Of a stretch of 64,000 bases of DNA, positions 11,334 to 23,339 are shown in pieces. The stretch is from assembly GCA_948567375.1 (NCBI GenBank), contig OX419755.1, positions 7,569,001-7,633,000 of the forward strand, written 5' to 3'. The translations under genes and the position numbers were made by a program. The stretch comes from Lunularia cruciata (taxonomy: Eukaryota > Streptophyta > Marchantiopsida > Lunulariales > Lunulariaceae). Positions within the stretch are counted from its first letter, which is position 1, and every line of letters begins with the position of its first letter. The notes beneath the pieces were generated by a model. That model ran no database searches. It saw only the letters and a program-made list of their open reading frames with translations, and was not told the origin of the DNA.

Positions 11334-13512
11334 TGTGGTACACACATTTTATTTTTTGTTGAGTTTTAAAGAAGAAGTGTGTTATTGGAGGTGAATTGAA
11401 GGTAGAAAGGGAGGAAGAAGAGAAGAATCATGCATTTTGAATCAACTTGAGGAAGTCTACTTTTTGTTAGAGGAAGAAGGACTTGGATTGTACAGGAAGG
11501 ACGGTAGATCCAAAGTAAGGATACTTTGCATTGAAATGAAAGTTGGAGGTCAGGATGACTATGGGGCCTATATTTTAGAGACTACATGTCCAAACCGTGC
11601 ATGCTATATCTTGTTGGAAGCATCTTCTTCAGGGCTTTCTATTGATACAAAATTCATAGTGTTTGGAAGTATATAGCAAAAGTTACAAGCATTTTAAGTT
11701 TTTGGAATAGATGTATGGAGTACTTGACTACTTTAGATCTATATGACTTTGGGTCGAGAAACTTTGGGTATAGAAACTTCACCTCAAGTTGAAGGTGACC
11801 AGATTCAAGGTAGTCATGCATTGGATGTAGGTGACTTTGGGTGAGCTACTTGAGTCCAATGCAAAAGTCTGAGTAGAGTAGGAGACAATGTTTGTTTCAG
11901 ATTAGATTTAGTTAGATCATAGTTAGATGAGATTCAAAGTAGCATGAAAGTAGAAACCCAATACAGAGTCATAGAGATAGGAGTGCAAGTGTCTTTGGGA
12001 GTTACCTGAGAGATTAGGAGAGGGTGTGTTAGAGGATAAAGATGTAAATAGATTAGTATGACTTCAATTTTAGTTCAGATTGAAGAGATGATGGAATTAG
12101 TAGAAGATAAGTCCAAAGTACAGGACATGAAGGAAGTTACCTTGAATTTAAAAGCTGAAGTCAACATAGACATTGGATTGGATTAGTAACAGTTTTGAGA
12201 TTTGAAGAGGCAAATATGAAGAGGTGGTTTGGCATTTTGGATCTAGAGATTGTTAGGAAACTATGTTTTAGTTATTAACTATTGAACTGCTCAGCCTATT
12301 TGAAGGAGGCATTTGCAGTATGTTGTTGTTCAACACTATAATTTTGAAGTTGAGTAAAGGAAAGTGTTATAACTCAATGCTTGTCATTTCAGCTTAAGTT
12401 TGAGTATCAATCCTATATGTGTGTTTGTGAGTATTTAGAGAAGTTCAAAGTGCAAGTCAATGAGCTTGTGTGATGTTGGATTCCGTAGTGTTGATTTCAT
12501 TTTGTGTGTTTGATCCTAAGTGGATAGCAATCAAAGCAATGCCTTGATGGATCTGAGAGGAATTGTAGTGTTGGTAGTATTTTTGCAGTTGTGAGTGCAA
12601 CATTGGATTGATATGAAGCAATTTCAATTGAGGAATTTGTGCCTTTAGTGGAAAGGTGGAACACAATTTTGAGGCAAAGACATTTCATGGTGAAGTAGCC
12701 TACTTTAGGAAGATTCGAATCATCACAATTGAAGTTGAATTGGAAAGAGATTGAAGAATTGTGATTATGGGTGACATTTTGTCGTGACAAGACTGTGAAC
12801 TAGTGCTTATTACTCTCTTTTGGGTGTGTTTTCCACCTATGTTCAAACTCATGAATGTGAAATCACTTTGCTTGTGTGTTTGTGAAGTTGACTCTGTTGT
12901 GGAGAAGATGCTTGAGGATCTCTTAGATCTTGAGTGTATCAATGTCTGTATGGTGTTTGTTTCATGATCGCTATGTCAAGTAGTCATGTGAAACTCAAAG
13001 TAGGAACACAAATGCTGAGGTGCAAGAGGGCAGTCAAGCTTGTGATTTTTGAAGAGTCAAGGTGACACATTGCCAGCCATGATGGTTGTGAGTGTCATAA
13101 AGTATCAAGCGTAATGAAAAGCTCAATACATCCTGAACCTACAGTATAGTGGTGAGGAGTGCCTTTTGGAAAGGGTAGAATGCTCTCATTGGCACTATGG
13201 TATGCATTGTATAGGTAACTACAAGGGAAAGAACTTTGGGGCCGGTGACCAACATGAAGGATTGAATCATCACCTTCAGCAGCTTGTGCAGTGAGATATT
13301 ATTCATGAATGTGATTTAGTGTTTTCTTTTGGTTGTAGTATGCCGTAGAAGGTCTTGGAATTGTCTTGCCCAAGAGGTTCGATACATAACAATAGCTGAC
13401 TTGTGATAATGTGACACTTTCCCTTCACTCATAGCCAATTTTGATTTGTTCTTCGTGGGAACAAACCTATTCTTACCAATTATATTGCAAGTATTTTGAC
13501 ACTAAGCTGTCA
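11334..13512 (+). mobile_element. LTR-X copy with internal deletion
   Basis: It begins TGTGGTACACACATTTT, like the 62961 copy, and ends near 13512 (AGCTGTCA), like the CACA end at 27120. It is about 2.2 kb, against 3.78 kb for the copy at 23340-27120, because most of the ORF part is missing: at about 11700-11880 it jumps to the region after the coiled-coil ORF. No convincing target duplication is visible, so it may be an LTR with deleted surroundings. Confidence 0.6.
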
Positions 13513-14150
13513 TAGATGGATATGCTAGAAGCATGTTGCAAAAATTGGTATTCCACTCAAGATCCAGTCATCTTCCAAGCAGCCATATATTGCAACGCCC
13601 TTGCCTAGCTATATCACCACCTAGGTTGGGATCAAATCAAAGAAAATGGTGTAGTCAATCCTTTCGAGATGATATTAACAACCTCACTTTCATGTACTTC
13701 TTAGATTAGGCAAACATGGCAAGTTGTCATCTAGGTAGGACCTTGGAGTTAGCCCACATGGATGGATTTATCCAAGTACAAGATTCTATCTTTAAGGACT
13801 ACCAAGATAAAGATTGCATAGGAATATATTACTGGATGAGGGCCATATTCTTCCCTTTGCCGGACCATAAGCCAATTGATCAGTGGTGAGCAAAAAGCTT
13901 GGCTAGCCTCATCATGCAATATATAAGGAAGGCATGGACAAGGAAAATAGTCTCAAAGAACCAAAATACAACCAGTTTGAGATGCTAACCACTCTTACGA
14001 CTCGATTAGGGTTTTTGTGCAGTCAATGAAGGGATAGAAAAAACATATGTAATCTCAAGTGTCAACAATCTTGATGTAAGGAGAGATGTGAGGTGTACTT
14101 TACTTCAGCTCCCATGAGTATCTCAAGTGGTGCAATCATAGTACTTGTGC
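13513..14150 (+). other. Degenerate probable retroelement leader; border to genic island
   Basis: It follows an LTR-X end. A TTGGTATTCCACTC stretch at about 13541 resembles the stretch at about 597 downstream of the first LTR-X end and may be a degenerate primer site. No coding domain is recognised. Similarity to the repeats fades towards 14.1 kb. Confidence 0.3.
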
Positions 14151-16350
14151 ATCTTTCACACATAAGTCTTTACCCCTTGCAAGGTAAAGAGTCGATGACA
14201 CACCGAGCATGGTGTATCTTGGGCCGCTCTAGAGGACCTCACATGGGGAGGTGAAACCATATATAGCACAAGAATAATGGTAGTAACACATACTGCTGCT
14301 CTCCATAGCTCACCATACCTGCAAAACCACACCCACTCACATTGCACCCCCAAATGGGTATATGCTGATTCTCAAAAACCTAAAATACTAATAAACTCTT
14401 ATAACTTTCAATTTGTATCTCCATAATTTTAAACTAAGTTTTGGTGAAACTAGAATATTAAAACCAAGAGAATGAAATTGAAAATCCTGACCTATCACTT
14501 TCATCACTAAGTACTCACTCCAAACCCTATAGAAATCTAAATGTCTGCATATATTTCTACTAGATTTTCTGTAGCCTTCAATTTAGGTACTAATGCAACA
14601 CAATTTGAACAACAAAGACAGGTAACTATGCACTCATGTGATACAAGCTAATCTGCGGCAATGTTATATGTTATAATGTTAATGTTAATGTTATAATGCT
14701 CTCAGAAATTCCAGAGTTTCTCCTCGCTCTCTATTCTCTCCTCTCTCCCAAGCACCTCCTACTGGCTCATCTACTCATCTAACTTCCCCTTGGATCACTA
14801 CTTCAATAGAGAACAGTTTGACTTCCCGAAGTAACCAAAAAGTACCTATAAGTAACAAAATTCCAAAATAGTCGGTACCACACCTACAAATTCCTATTTC
14901 TATTGTGCAGGTTAGTATTGATCCTATTTACTTCATCCTCTACAATAAGAGTATTCTATTAATTAGATATATGTTAGACCATTAGAAAACAATGGAACGA
15001 ATAGTCACATCATACACCAAAGCATTGAGTAATTATATAACATTGCCGCGTCCCACTAAGAAATGTAAATATCACAATTATTGTAAATACAAAAAATTGT
15101 ACCTAATTATAAAAATATTTTTTTATTTACTATCATATGTACTAAATTTTAATTATATTAAATTTATGAAAAATATAAATATGATAGAATAATTATAGAA
15201 AAATGAAAATAAGAATAGAAATATTTTCTTATCGACTTAAGGTAAAACCAAATGAATCACGGAACAATACCACAAAAAAATTATTACATTTATATAATAT
15301 ATAATCTCTCTTTAATTTATCTATAAATTATTAAATAAATTGAATATTTGGTGTCCTAACGTTTTCTTCTATTTCCTTAGGGTAAAGAGTTATGGTTCTA
15401 TTCTAGCTACGTAACTTCAAAGTTCTTCTGTTGTTTATATGTGGCAATATACTTTGCGGCACTACTTTAGTAATTGGCTGCACTCATTGTGGGCGGTGAA
15501 CAGATTGACTTGGTGCGCAACTTTCTCCTTCGAGCTACATTTTGCTTATGTTTTAAGCATTTTGATACACTTGGTTCAAGCATGCATTTAACGTAGTCGC
15601 CACATGCTCTTTAGTGAGGACCTCACAGTCCAGCGACAGTGCTCCACTTGCAATGGAACAACAAACAATGGTGTTCCATTGTTTGTTGTTCGGCACAGAG
15701 GGCTTCCACGGCTACGCCAATGTGTTCTGCAGATTCTATTCGTTCACGTCGGTAGAACTTTGTCTGGTCAGATTTCCCCGATCTCAGCCGGAACTTGTAC
15801 ACACGAGATCATTTGAAGAGTAGATACGTGAGGGATGCAGGAACTGTTCTTTGAGCGGGGAGCCAAATCCAAGAAGGACATGCTCATCTACAAGTTGTGA
15901 GGCTCGAATAGGCCAATATGCCAACTTAAGAAGTTCAATGATATCACAATGGTAAAACTTCGAATGCCTAACCGATTATTTGGAGGAGCTACCAATGCTG
16001 GAGAGGGTGGTCGTACGATAATAGAAATCCAATGAATACCAGACTTGGACAATTGAAGACGTCAATACACCGACTCCACGGAGAGCAGTGGGTGAAACGG
16101 GTGAGCACTCAAAAATTAAAGATGGAAGGACCTTAAGAAGAAGAAGAGATTTCGAAGGAGGAATCAGGTGTCAATAGTACCGAACTCATAATTATATAAA
16201 TAACTGGACTGTGTAAACAATATTCTGTATTACGATATTAAGCGAGTGAATGAACTTCAACTAACATAAGAAAGACCTGGTATCGGAAAACAAGTAGATA
16301 CGCAGACTTCAGTTATAATAGACTTAGTACACTAAATTAAACAATCTCGA
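14151..16350. other. Intergenic, AT-rich, no gene recognised
   Basis: I see no supported gene. 14940-15400 is very AT-rich. Around 15470-16150 base composition becomes more balanced, with two overlapping short ORFs (15604-15823) that span a hairpin and have no recognised domain. Confidence 0.5.
15656..15691 (+). repeat. Perfect 16-bp inverted repeat, 4-nt loop
   Basis: GAACAACAAACAATGG (15656-15671), loop TGTT, then its exact reverse complement (15676-15691). It could be a small foldback or a terminator-like RNA hairpin; no T run follows. Confidence 0.85.
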
Positions 16351-16395
16351 CTCTACGAGGTCCATAGAGAATCTTGACATTGTATAGGACGGCGT

Positions 16396-17274
16396 TCACC
16401 CCACGGGTTCTTTGCAGGATCTTGTACAAGGGATTGCAGCCGGATTGTATGTGGCCAAGAACAGTTGTGTGGGCTCATGCGGATAATTCTCGTGCACCCA
16501 AGGTTGCTTCTCAAGGATCTCCCTGGCTTCTTCGGGGGAATAGTCATTGTAGTATCCCAGGAACTCCCCAACCTCGTCTGGAGTCATGGGCGCAATATGA
16601 TTGCAAATGTACCTGCATATCAGATCTAGGAGAGCCTGGACGCCCAAGTAATCTGCTGCCTACAAACATAAAGATCGAACATGTTTATCAAAGACATGTT
16701 TAGATTTTAAGTAGCCAATCTCTAGATCTGTGATCAGTTTTTATGTACATTCATGCCCAATTTGCACTGCCATGACTGGTGGTCGAAGATGACGTACCTT
16801 ATATATTCCGAGTAGCTGGGGCCAATGCGTTTTGATAAAAGTTTCATCCCACGTATCTATTGGCCATGTCGACTCTGAACTGTCATCCTCGGATTGAGGA
16901 CCAGTTAATATTGTGGTTGGGCTTTCTGGACTAGAGCAGGTTGTCTCGCTTGAATCCTCATCCGCCTTACCGTTTGAGTCAAAGACGTTGGATTTATGAT
17001 GGCTTTCGGAAGAAGCGTGGTGGGTGCAGAACTCGAATACACGCCTCAAGCTGTCACCAGACATGACCACGGGTACAGTGATGATCTCTTCTGGCAGATT
17101 ACCATTCGTGATCGTTAGTTCTGGATCAGAGGTGAAACAAACGATCAGACCTTCAAGAAGGGCGGACATGAGGGCTGCTTTCTCTTCAACTTCGATCACT
17201 TCACCGTCCTCGGATCTCAGTTTCAGTTTTCGAGTCTCATCCTGAACAGCACCGCAGTTGTCAAGTACATCCAT
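16396..17274 (-). CDS. Divergent SKP1-like protein, two exons
   Basis: SKP1 proteins link F-box proteins to cullin in SCF ubiquitin ligases. Exon 1 is 17274-16798 and exon 2 is 16659-16396; the 138-bp intron (16797-16660) has GT and AG borders and splits in phase 0, giving 246 aa. Residues about 15-90 match the SKP1 N-terminal fold: KLKLRSEDGEVIEVEEKAAL, later LRRVFEFCTHHA. A long acidic, Ser/Thr-rich linker (about 91-137) follows, larger than in canonical SKP1. Then comes the SKP1 dimerisation domain: WDETFIKTHWPQLLGIYK across the splice to AADYLGVQALLDLICRYI and SPEEAREILEKQPWVHEN. Canonical SKP1 ends near this WVxE stretch; here about 24 extra residues follow. The distal half, which binds F-box proteins, is recognisable. 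It is probably a diverged family member; expression is unknown. The first Met is used because no upstream coding similarity is seen. Confidence 0.82.
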
Positions 17275-18859
17275 ATCCAGACTCTAAGGCACAAACCTGG
17301 TCCTCGCACAATTTGCGAGGCTCTTGCTGATTACAGCTTGTCTCTCTGGTGTCGATGTTACCGTTTAAATTCTTTTTCCCCCAGAAGTGCACAAATTTAA
17401 ACACTGGTCTAAAAGCTCAATGCCACAGCAACTGGAGTGCGAGATCTTGAAATTCCAAATGTTCCTCAATGGATGTAATGAAATTGAGCCAGTTCTTAGT
17501 GGTCTGAGAGCTCGACAATGTGGCATGGGGGATGAAGAACAATCCGAAACATGTTTCTGGAGAAATTGTAAACAGTGACATGTAAAGTTTTAACAGCTCA
17601 GTCGGCATTTGAATCTGAAACCAACAATGGAAGAAGAAGAGGTGGTTTGTTTGTGTTTCTGGATTGTATATACAACGTTCAACCTTGAAAAGCTAGCAAG
17701 TAAACCTTCATCCCCAACAGACTAATTGCGGTCGCCATCAGGTTCAACGGGAAGTGATCAACTTAAACGGCATAACGCATTTCAAATTCCAAAGGAAAAG
17801 AAATGCGAAGCTAACAAGCTTGTTGTCGTTCTCAAGTTCGAACCCGTAGAGTTTATTTTAATAAGAATCAGAAGATCCCCTCGGTGTCCAGTTTAGGTGA
17901 TTGCAACGGGAAGTTGATGGTTAACAGAGGATGCATTTGGCTGGCATTCGGTATTTATCAAATTACTGCATGTGTGAAAATCGCATTGACAGATACTATA
18001 TCGGCCAGTAACCTGCAGACACAAATACCGTTTTATGGAACAGCGAAGAATAAAGATTTGTGCAGGTCGATAACGATATTAGTACCTTCCCGATATCTGT
18101 AGCGTACTGAACTTTCCGCCTAATCCTCTGGATTAGGCAGGAGAGTTTGAACGCCGATGCAAAACAGGCTTGTCACAAGTGCTGCTTATAGTCTTCAGTC
18201 GTTATTTAGAATAAGTCTAGTATCCGTTTTGCTTTCATGCATGAATAATATCAAATTCCTGGATGAAACAGTGAATTCCTTCATTCTCAGACTGAAGTAG
18301 TTGGTTGCAGCGGGAGCTGCTACAATGATTCAGTCGGCAGTGGATTGGATTGGGTTCATGTCCTTGTCGATTCACTGCACTTCTCAATATCAATTCATCT
18401 CCAGACGGTTCATGCGTCGTTCCAAATCCATACCTTTGTCCCCAAGTCCAAATTTACGTTTGCGACAATCGTTCTGCAGCCCGAAGTTCTTCCCTCGCGA
18501 ACTTGAATGTTATATGAAAGACAAACATGCGCTACGCAGAGCCACAAGCAACCAATGGGTACTGCGTTACCAAAATGAACGAAGGAGTCCCAAAGAAAAA
18601 CCTCAATGGCGACTCTCTTGTACTCACCAGCAATTTCCTTGTCCACCGTCGAAACGTGTCAAGCTGTAAATTGGAACTGGGAAAATCGACATTTGCAGGA
18701 GTGATTGGTCAAAGTTGTAGCTGAAATCGATTCTTCGTTGAGCACTTAAGCTTCACGTTGGACGGCGACTTGTTTGTAGTCGATCCTAGTTCCGATCTCA
18801 CTCAGAATTGTGACCTTATGAAGTATTCTTATCTCCAGATAGAGTGAAAGTCTGATTCG
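17275..18859. other. Intergenic; no supported gene
   Basis: This is the divergent interval between the SKP1-like gene (minus) and the EIN3-like module (plus), so it may hold both promoters. A TATATA stretch lies near 17670. Short overlapping ORFs at 18301-18724 have rather balanced base composition, but no domain is recognised on either strand. Confidence 0.45.
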
Positions 18860-19246
18860 ATGGGTCCACCATGGAGTTTGTTCGTTTCGGACTTCAGCGA
18901 AGAGGATAGCGATCTCGAGGTTCCCGAACCCGAAGAGATCGATAGGAGGATCAACGAGCTCGAGAAGAAGGTTTTGAGGGACGTTCGGAAACACAAACAA
19001 ATGAAGCGGAAGGAGAACCAGAAATTCAAGGATTTTCGAGAGGGACCTAAACACGAAGAATCTGAAGAATCCATGGTCCAATTTCGCAGAGGTTTTCATA
19101 AAATGATGAGGGCAAATAACGGCATCCACAATTATATGCTTAAAAGGATGAAAGTGGACAAGGCGAAGGGGTTTGTGATCGGAGTGATTACGGAGAAGGG
19201 ACATCTAGTGAGTGGCTGTTTAAGGATATCATCATCATATGGTTAA
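18860..19246 (+). pseudogene. EIN3/EIL-like N-terminal module, truncated
   Basis: EIN3/EIL factors are nuclear transcription factors of ethylene signalling. The 128-aa reading frame begins at the first Met after an in-frame TGA (about 18845). It has the family's acidic then basic N-terminus (EEDSDLE, EEIDRRINELEKKVLRD, KHKQMKRKE) and the hallmark stretch NGIHNYMLKRMKVDKAKGFV, then GVITEKGHLVSG. In typical EIN3 proteins this continues into a WW-containing DNA-binding core. Here the match stops at VSG, the frame ends 8 residues later, and a TA microsatellite follows at once. No downstream core exon was found. A GTGAGT at 19208-19213 could be a splice donor, but the family match runs through it as Val-Ser. 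Either a truncated pseudogene or a short EIN3-derived protein. Confidence 0.7.
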
Positions 19247-19248
19247 GG

Positions 19249-19250
<2 letters not shown>

Positions 19251-19312
<62 letters not shown>
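19251..19312 (+). repeat. (TA)31 microsatellite
   Basis: An uninterrupted TA run directly after the stop of the truncated EIN3-like frame. It may mark the break where the rest of the gene was lost. Confidence 0.97.
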
Positions 19313-19315
<3 letters not shown>

Positions 19316-20027
19316 GAACACTTGTAGTAGAATTAATGAGGGTCACCATGTGAGCTCTGCGCCATGGAACTCACCTATCCATGAAACTGAATATTCTCAT
19401 CTGCGTTTGCGTGACTGCTCTGATGCAGATACGAATCGAGAATTGTTTTGCGCTCCTGGAGCTGATACGCGAGGGTCAGATTAAAACGTGAAACTAACAA
19501 CATGGCCTCCATCTTTCAATCTCCGATCAGATTCAACATGAGTTCAACGTAATTTCATTTTAATGACCAATAAAATTCTAATCCTTAACCATATGCATCG
19601 ATCTGACATTCAGATTTAATCAGCTCGTAATATGAGTTCCGTAGTCAGAACCCAAGATACAGGCTGCCTAGGTATTAATAAAGCATCATTGTTGACCACA
19701 GCATAGGACCAAACCAATTTCCTAGCAGTACATTGGGGTCCTATGTGGACGAGTGGATTTTGTTCATGATCGTCAATTCAAAGAAATCTCAGATGCGCCG
19801 TTTATTCACACATTACAGTGACGACGATTTGATGGAAGTCTCAGCAATAGAACAACTCAGGGACTAAGTAACTTTCTTCAGAAGAACTTGGGACTATTTC
19901 TGTTTTATCAAGGAGTTCGTTACCTCACTTCCTGTCCTAAGCATCACCTGTACTTGTGAAGTCACAGACTACTGTAGGCTAGAGCAGGAAGATCGATTCT
20001 GCTGATTAAAGTAGAGATTAGCCCGAC

Positions 20028-20294
20028 ATGACGAAGTCGAACCCGGAGAGCTCGACAGGAGGATTTCCTGAACTGCAGGGAAGGATGGCCAGTGATTTCT
20101 TAAATCTCAGAGAGCTCAAGAAGATACAGAGACCCAAGGATGTTCCAGAGAAACCCAGAGACAAACAATCTCCGGAACAAGTTCGAAGAGATCAGAACAA
20201 ATATCGACGCCAATATCCAGCGCAGATCCAACTGATGGAACTGTGCAATGCACAGGGGTTTGTGCATTGGGATAACACTCCGCATGAACCCTGA
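20028..20294 (+). pseudogene. Second, more diverged EIN3-like N-terminal fragment
   Basis: An 88-aa frame on the same strand, 0.8 kb after the first module. RELKKIQRPKD, then KQSPEQVRRDQNKYRR, then QLMELCNAQGFVHW follow the EIN3 N-terminal pattern: a basic stretch, then a helix ending in an M-E-x-C-x-A-Q-G-F-V motif. It then ends, at nearly the same place in the family alignment as the first module. The YMLK part is degraded. The match is weaker than for 18860-19246, so the assignment is tentative. It could be a tandem duplicate of the first module or an independent retained fragment. Confidence 0.5.
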
Positions 20295-22635
20295 ATTTTA
20301 CATTGCTGATGAAATTCGTACATCTGAACCTGATACCTAAAAACGCCTGCCATTCTCAATCGAATTTATCTATTTCCATGTGAGGAGTTTGAGACGATCA
20401 CAAAATTGGCCACTGACTAAATTAAAGAATTATTTGCAGACATGGAAATTACGGTTCAGTAGAGCTCCGTGAACCAAGTTAAAATCTTGAAATCTATCAG
20501 CCTTGATCATGCTTCTGTACTCGACAAACGTGACACCCCATCTTGAGGGAGCACAAAAATGTAAAATCTTCCCTCACATGGTATGAGTAAATTGTAATTC
20601 TTCTTTCAGGCCTGAGAAAGCAAGAACTGTACCGCAGGAGAGAACACTACTGCAACCCCTGAACTGTCGTACTGTGCGTGTTCTCTGCGCCGTGCCGTTC
20701 CAATTTAGATCAAAATAGATAGTATCATTTCACGCTATCTTTGTTATAACTCTCCATATCCTAATGGAAATACTATGCTGTGGTATAAAACAACCCGGGC
20801 ATTAGTTTTAAAACGCTATTAAAGGTTTCTTTCCGGACTCGACGAGAAAATGTATATCATAGATTCAAAGGAGTCTATATGCTTCCGAATAGACAAATCT
20901 CGCTACCAATTTGACCATGAACATCGGTCTCCTTGCAATCCAGTGAAAGACAGTATCTAGACACAGAGCTAGAAGCACTATTAAACTTGACTGGACTTGC
21001 TTGCATCTACAGATTCAGGATGTATTGGGTGCTGGTTATGAAATCAAGAAAGAAGAAAAATGAAGCTTAAACGCAAAATAACAAACTCGAGTATTTGAAA
21101 ATGACCAAAGTAGATAACGATTACAGTTACTAGGAAATCCGTAAATTTCTCCTCTCAGGACTGCGATACGCTGGTGTATATGTAGTCAGGACTTGCTTAA
21201 ACTTTGGATCCCTACACTTATCAAAGCTACCGGCCACCAAATCTATGATGCATCGAATGTTCCACTTCCATGCTTATTCAGACTGGTAGTGATTGTCCAG
21301 GGTAACCTGAGTCGATTTCGACAAGAATAGATATTCTTTCGATATAAACTGATTAATAACCATACTTGCTACATCTGTGAAATATTTATCTTTGTCCATG
21401 GAATCAAAAGCAGTGCTATTCCACGGATTAATGGACTCAGATGACCACCGGCAGAACTCAGAAATTTTTTTGAAGTCATTTCCTGTCAATATATTCCTAT
21501 AAAATAAATACAGACAGATGACTAATAGTTATAGCTGCTACCTGTGATAGATCGCTCTGAACCATAAATATCTGAGACATCTATAGTGTTGGTCGAATGA
21601 ATCAAAGCACTTCTTTCCTCGGGAATTGTTCATTCAGATGATTATGGACAAACCTCGGAACATTAATCTTTGTAGGCATTTGTACTTAAACCGTTATAGG
21701 ACATTGGATTTGATGGCATCGAATTAAGAAAAAATAAAAGTGAATCTCCATCTCGTCTATAAACTTACCTACCAGATGGAGAAAATACTGTTTTATCCCA
21801 ACCTTTCGTATGATCTTGAATTGGTAACAAAAAATATAATATGAATCTGAGCTAGTTATCCCCTAACAAACTAGTACCGGTCCAAATTTGTGAGTAACCA
21901 ATCTACCAGTAACATTTTGCTACTTGATCCATATCATAATAAACGATAGTTATAGGGAATACCTTTGGAGTCTTAACAGGGATGAATGATCATCCCTGAT
22001 CATCGTCGCTTTGTTTCCATGTTCTCCATGGTTGTTTGAAGTACGTTCTCAACTTTATATTGTTCACTATCATCATAATAAATTATGAAGATATGGATAT
22101 CTGTCGATTTCTCAATTAATTAAACTTCGACGTGCTCCAATGAGAATTACGACAGCAAAACCCATATATTGCTTCTACAACAGCTTTGACATCGTTGTCT
22201 ATTGCTTAATAAGACGTTGACTTTCTTAACTCTGGAGTTTCCTGGGACAGGCTAGGACAGGCTAAGACTAAAATGGACTGAGGACCACACTGGGAGGAAG
22301 ACTCCTAGGAATAAGAACTCCAAGCGTAAGCTTAAGTAGAGCTTAATGAACAAACCACTGACTTACACACAAATAAGTAAAATGCATAGATAGATGAGAT
22401 TCACTTTTACTAATGAAGAATGTTTCTGATCCGAGTGTCTGGGTTGCACCTGGATCCCAAGGTATACCCAAGATATACATTGGTAAACCCTAACTGATGT
22501 CTAAGGTGTGACTCCGGGCCTACGCTACTAAAGTAAATATAGTATTATAGCCTTAATTCATTCCTTGTCATGATCGCTGCTCCAGGACATCACAAAAAAA
22601 AAGTTCATAGGATCCACTTTTTTTTGGTAATCTAT
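20295..22635. other. Intergenic; no supported gene
   Basis: AT-rich sequence with no recognised coding domain. A minus ORF at 21274-21489 (71 aa) has no recognised relative. A short tandem GGACAGGCTA repeat lies near 22247-22268. The border to retrotransposon DNA is near 22635. Confidence 0.5.
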
Positions 22636-23339
22636 AAGTCACGACAACACTGATTTCTTGTCCAGGCTGAATACCAAAGATCTTGAGGATAATTTTCTAG
22701 ACAAAGAAATCTTTGAGATTTCCACCACAAAGGAGACTTGGTACTCGGCGGGGTACCAATACCTTAGAACATCACTATGTCTCAAAGGAATGGATCTAGA
22801 GCAACATGCAGTATTTTTACACAAAATGGGTCCATACCAACTGAAGGGGGATGTCTTATTCAAGATGGGAGGAATTCAAGAAGGAGACTAAGTTCTTTGG
22901 TGCTATCTTGAATTGGACATAGGAGGAAGGATCCACGCCCTACACACCAAAGCCACAAGAGAACACTTTGCCTTGAAGAATACAATGAAAAAGTTTTTAG
23001 CAATTGGTAGTTGGTGGCCAACCATGTAAGGATGCACATGATTACATCAAGCAGTGTGATGCAATAAATGGGAAGACCAACACCCCCATGCAATGGCCTC
23101 TACAGTCCATTCTCCCTTTTCACCATTTGAAAAATGTGTGATAGATTTTTTAGGTCTAATTCACCCTGCTCCATGGACTACATGAAAAAGGTAAATCCTA
23201 GTTTTTACAGATTATGCTATAAAGATGATTGAGGCAGAAGCTGATTTCATCATCCTTTTTACCCAAAAGGATGATGCAGACACAATTGTAAAATTTATCT
23301 TCTGCAATTTCATCCCTTTGTATGGCTACCTTTAGAATT
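22636..23339 (+). pseudogene. Element C2 pol, first part (RNase H end to integrase core)
   Basis: It starts abruptly at the RNase H C-terminus (NTDFLSRLNTKD), parallel to 6119 onward in C1 and 61557 onward in C3. It continues through FLHKMGPYQLK and a degenerate integrase zinc region to the integrase core near 23200-23335, where the reading is cut by LTR-X at 23340. It resumes at 27121. The 5' part of the element is missing, and the pol contains stops. Confidence 0.8.

Noticed and set aside
15604-15823. Two overlapping 70-aa ORFs
   Set aside because: They owe much of their openness to the hairpin and GC content; no domain, no splice context, and both frames cannot be selected together.
17811-17850. 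TTCGAAC, as in the T-loop of a tRNA
   Set aside because: The flanking bases do not form a 5-bp T-stem on either strand, and no acceptor or anticodon arm fits.
18301-18724. Overlapping ORFs on both strands between the SKP1-like and EIN3-like genes
   Set aside because: No recognisable family on either strand and no consistent gene structure; kept only as intergenic.
18746-19204. 152-aa minus ORF
   Set aside because: It is the antisense shadow of the EIN3-like frame.
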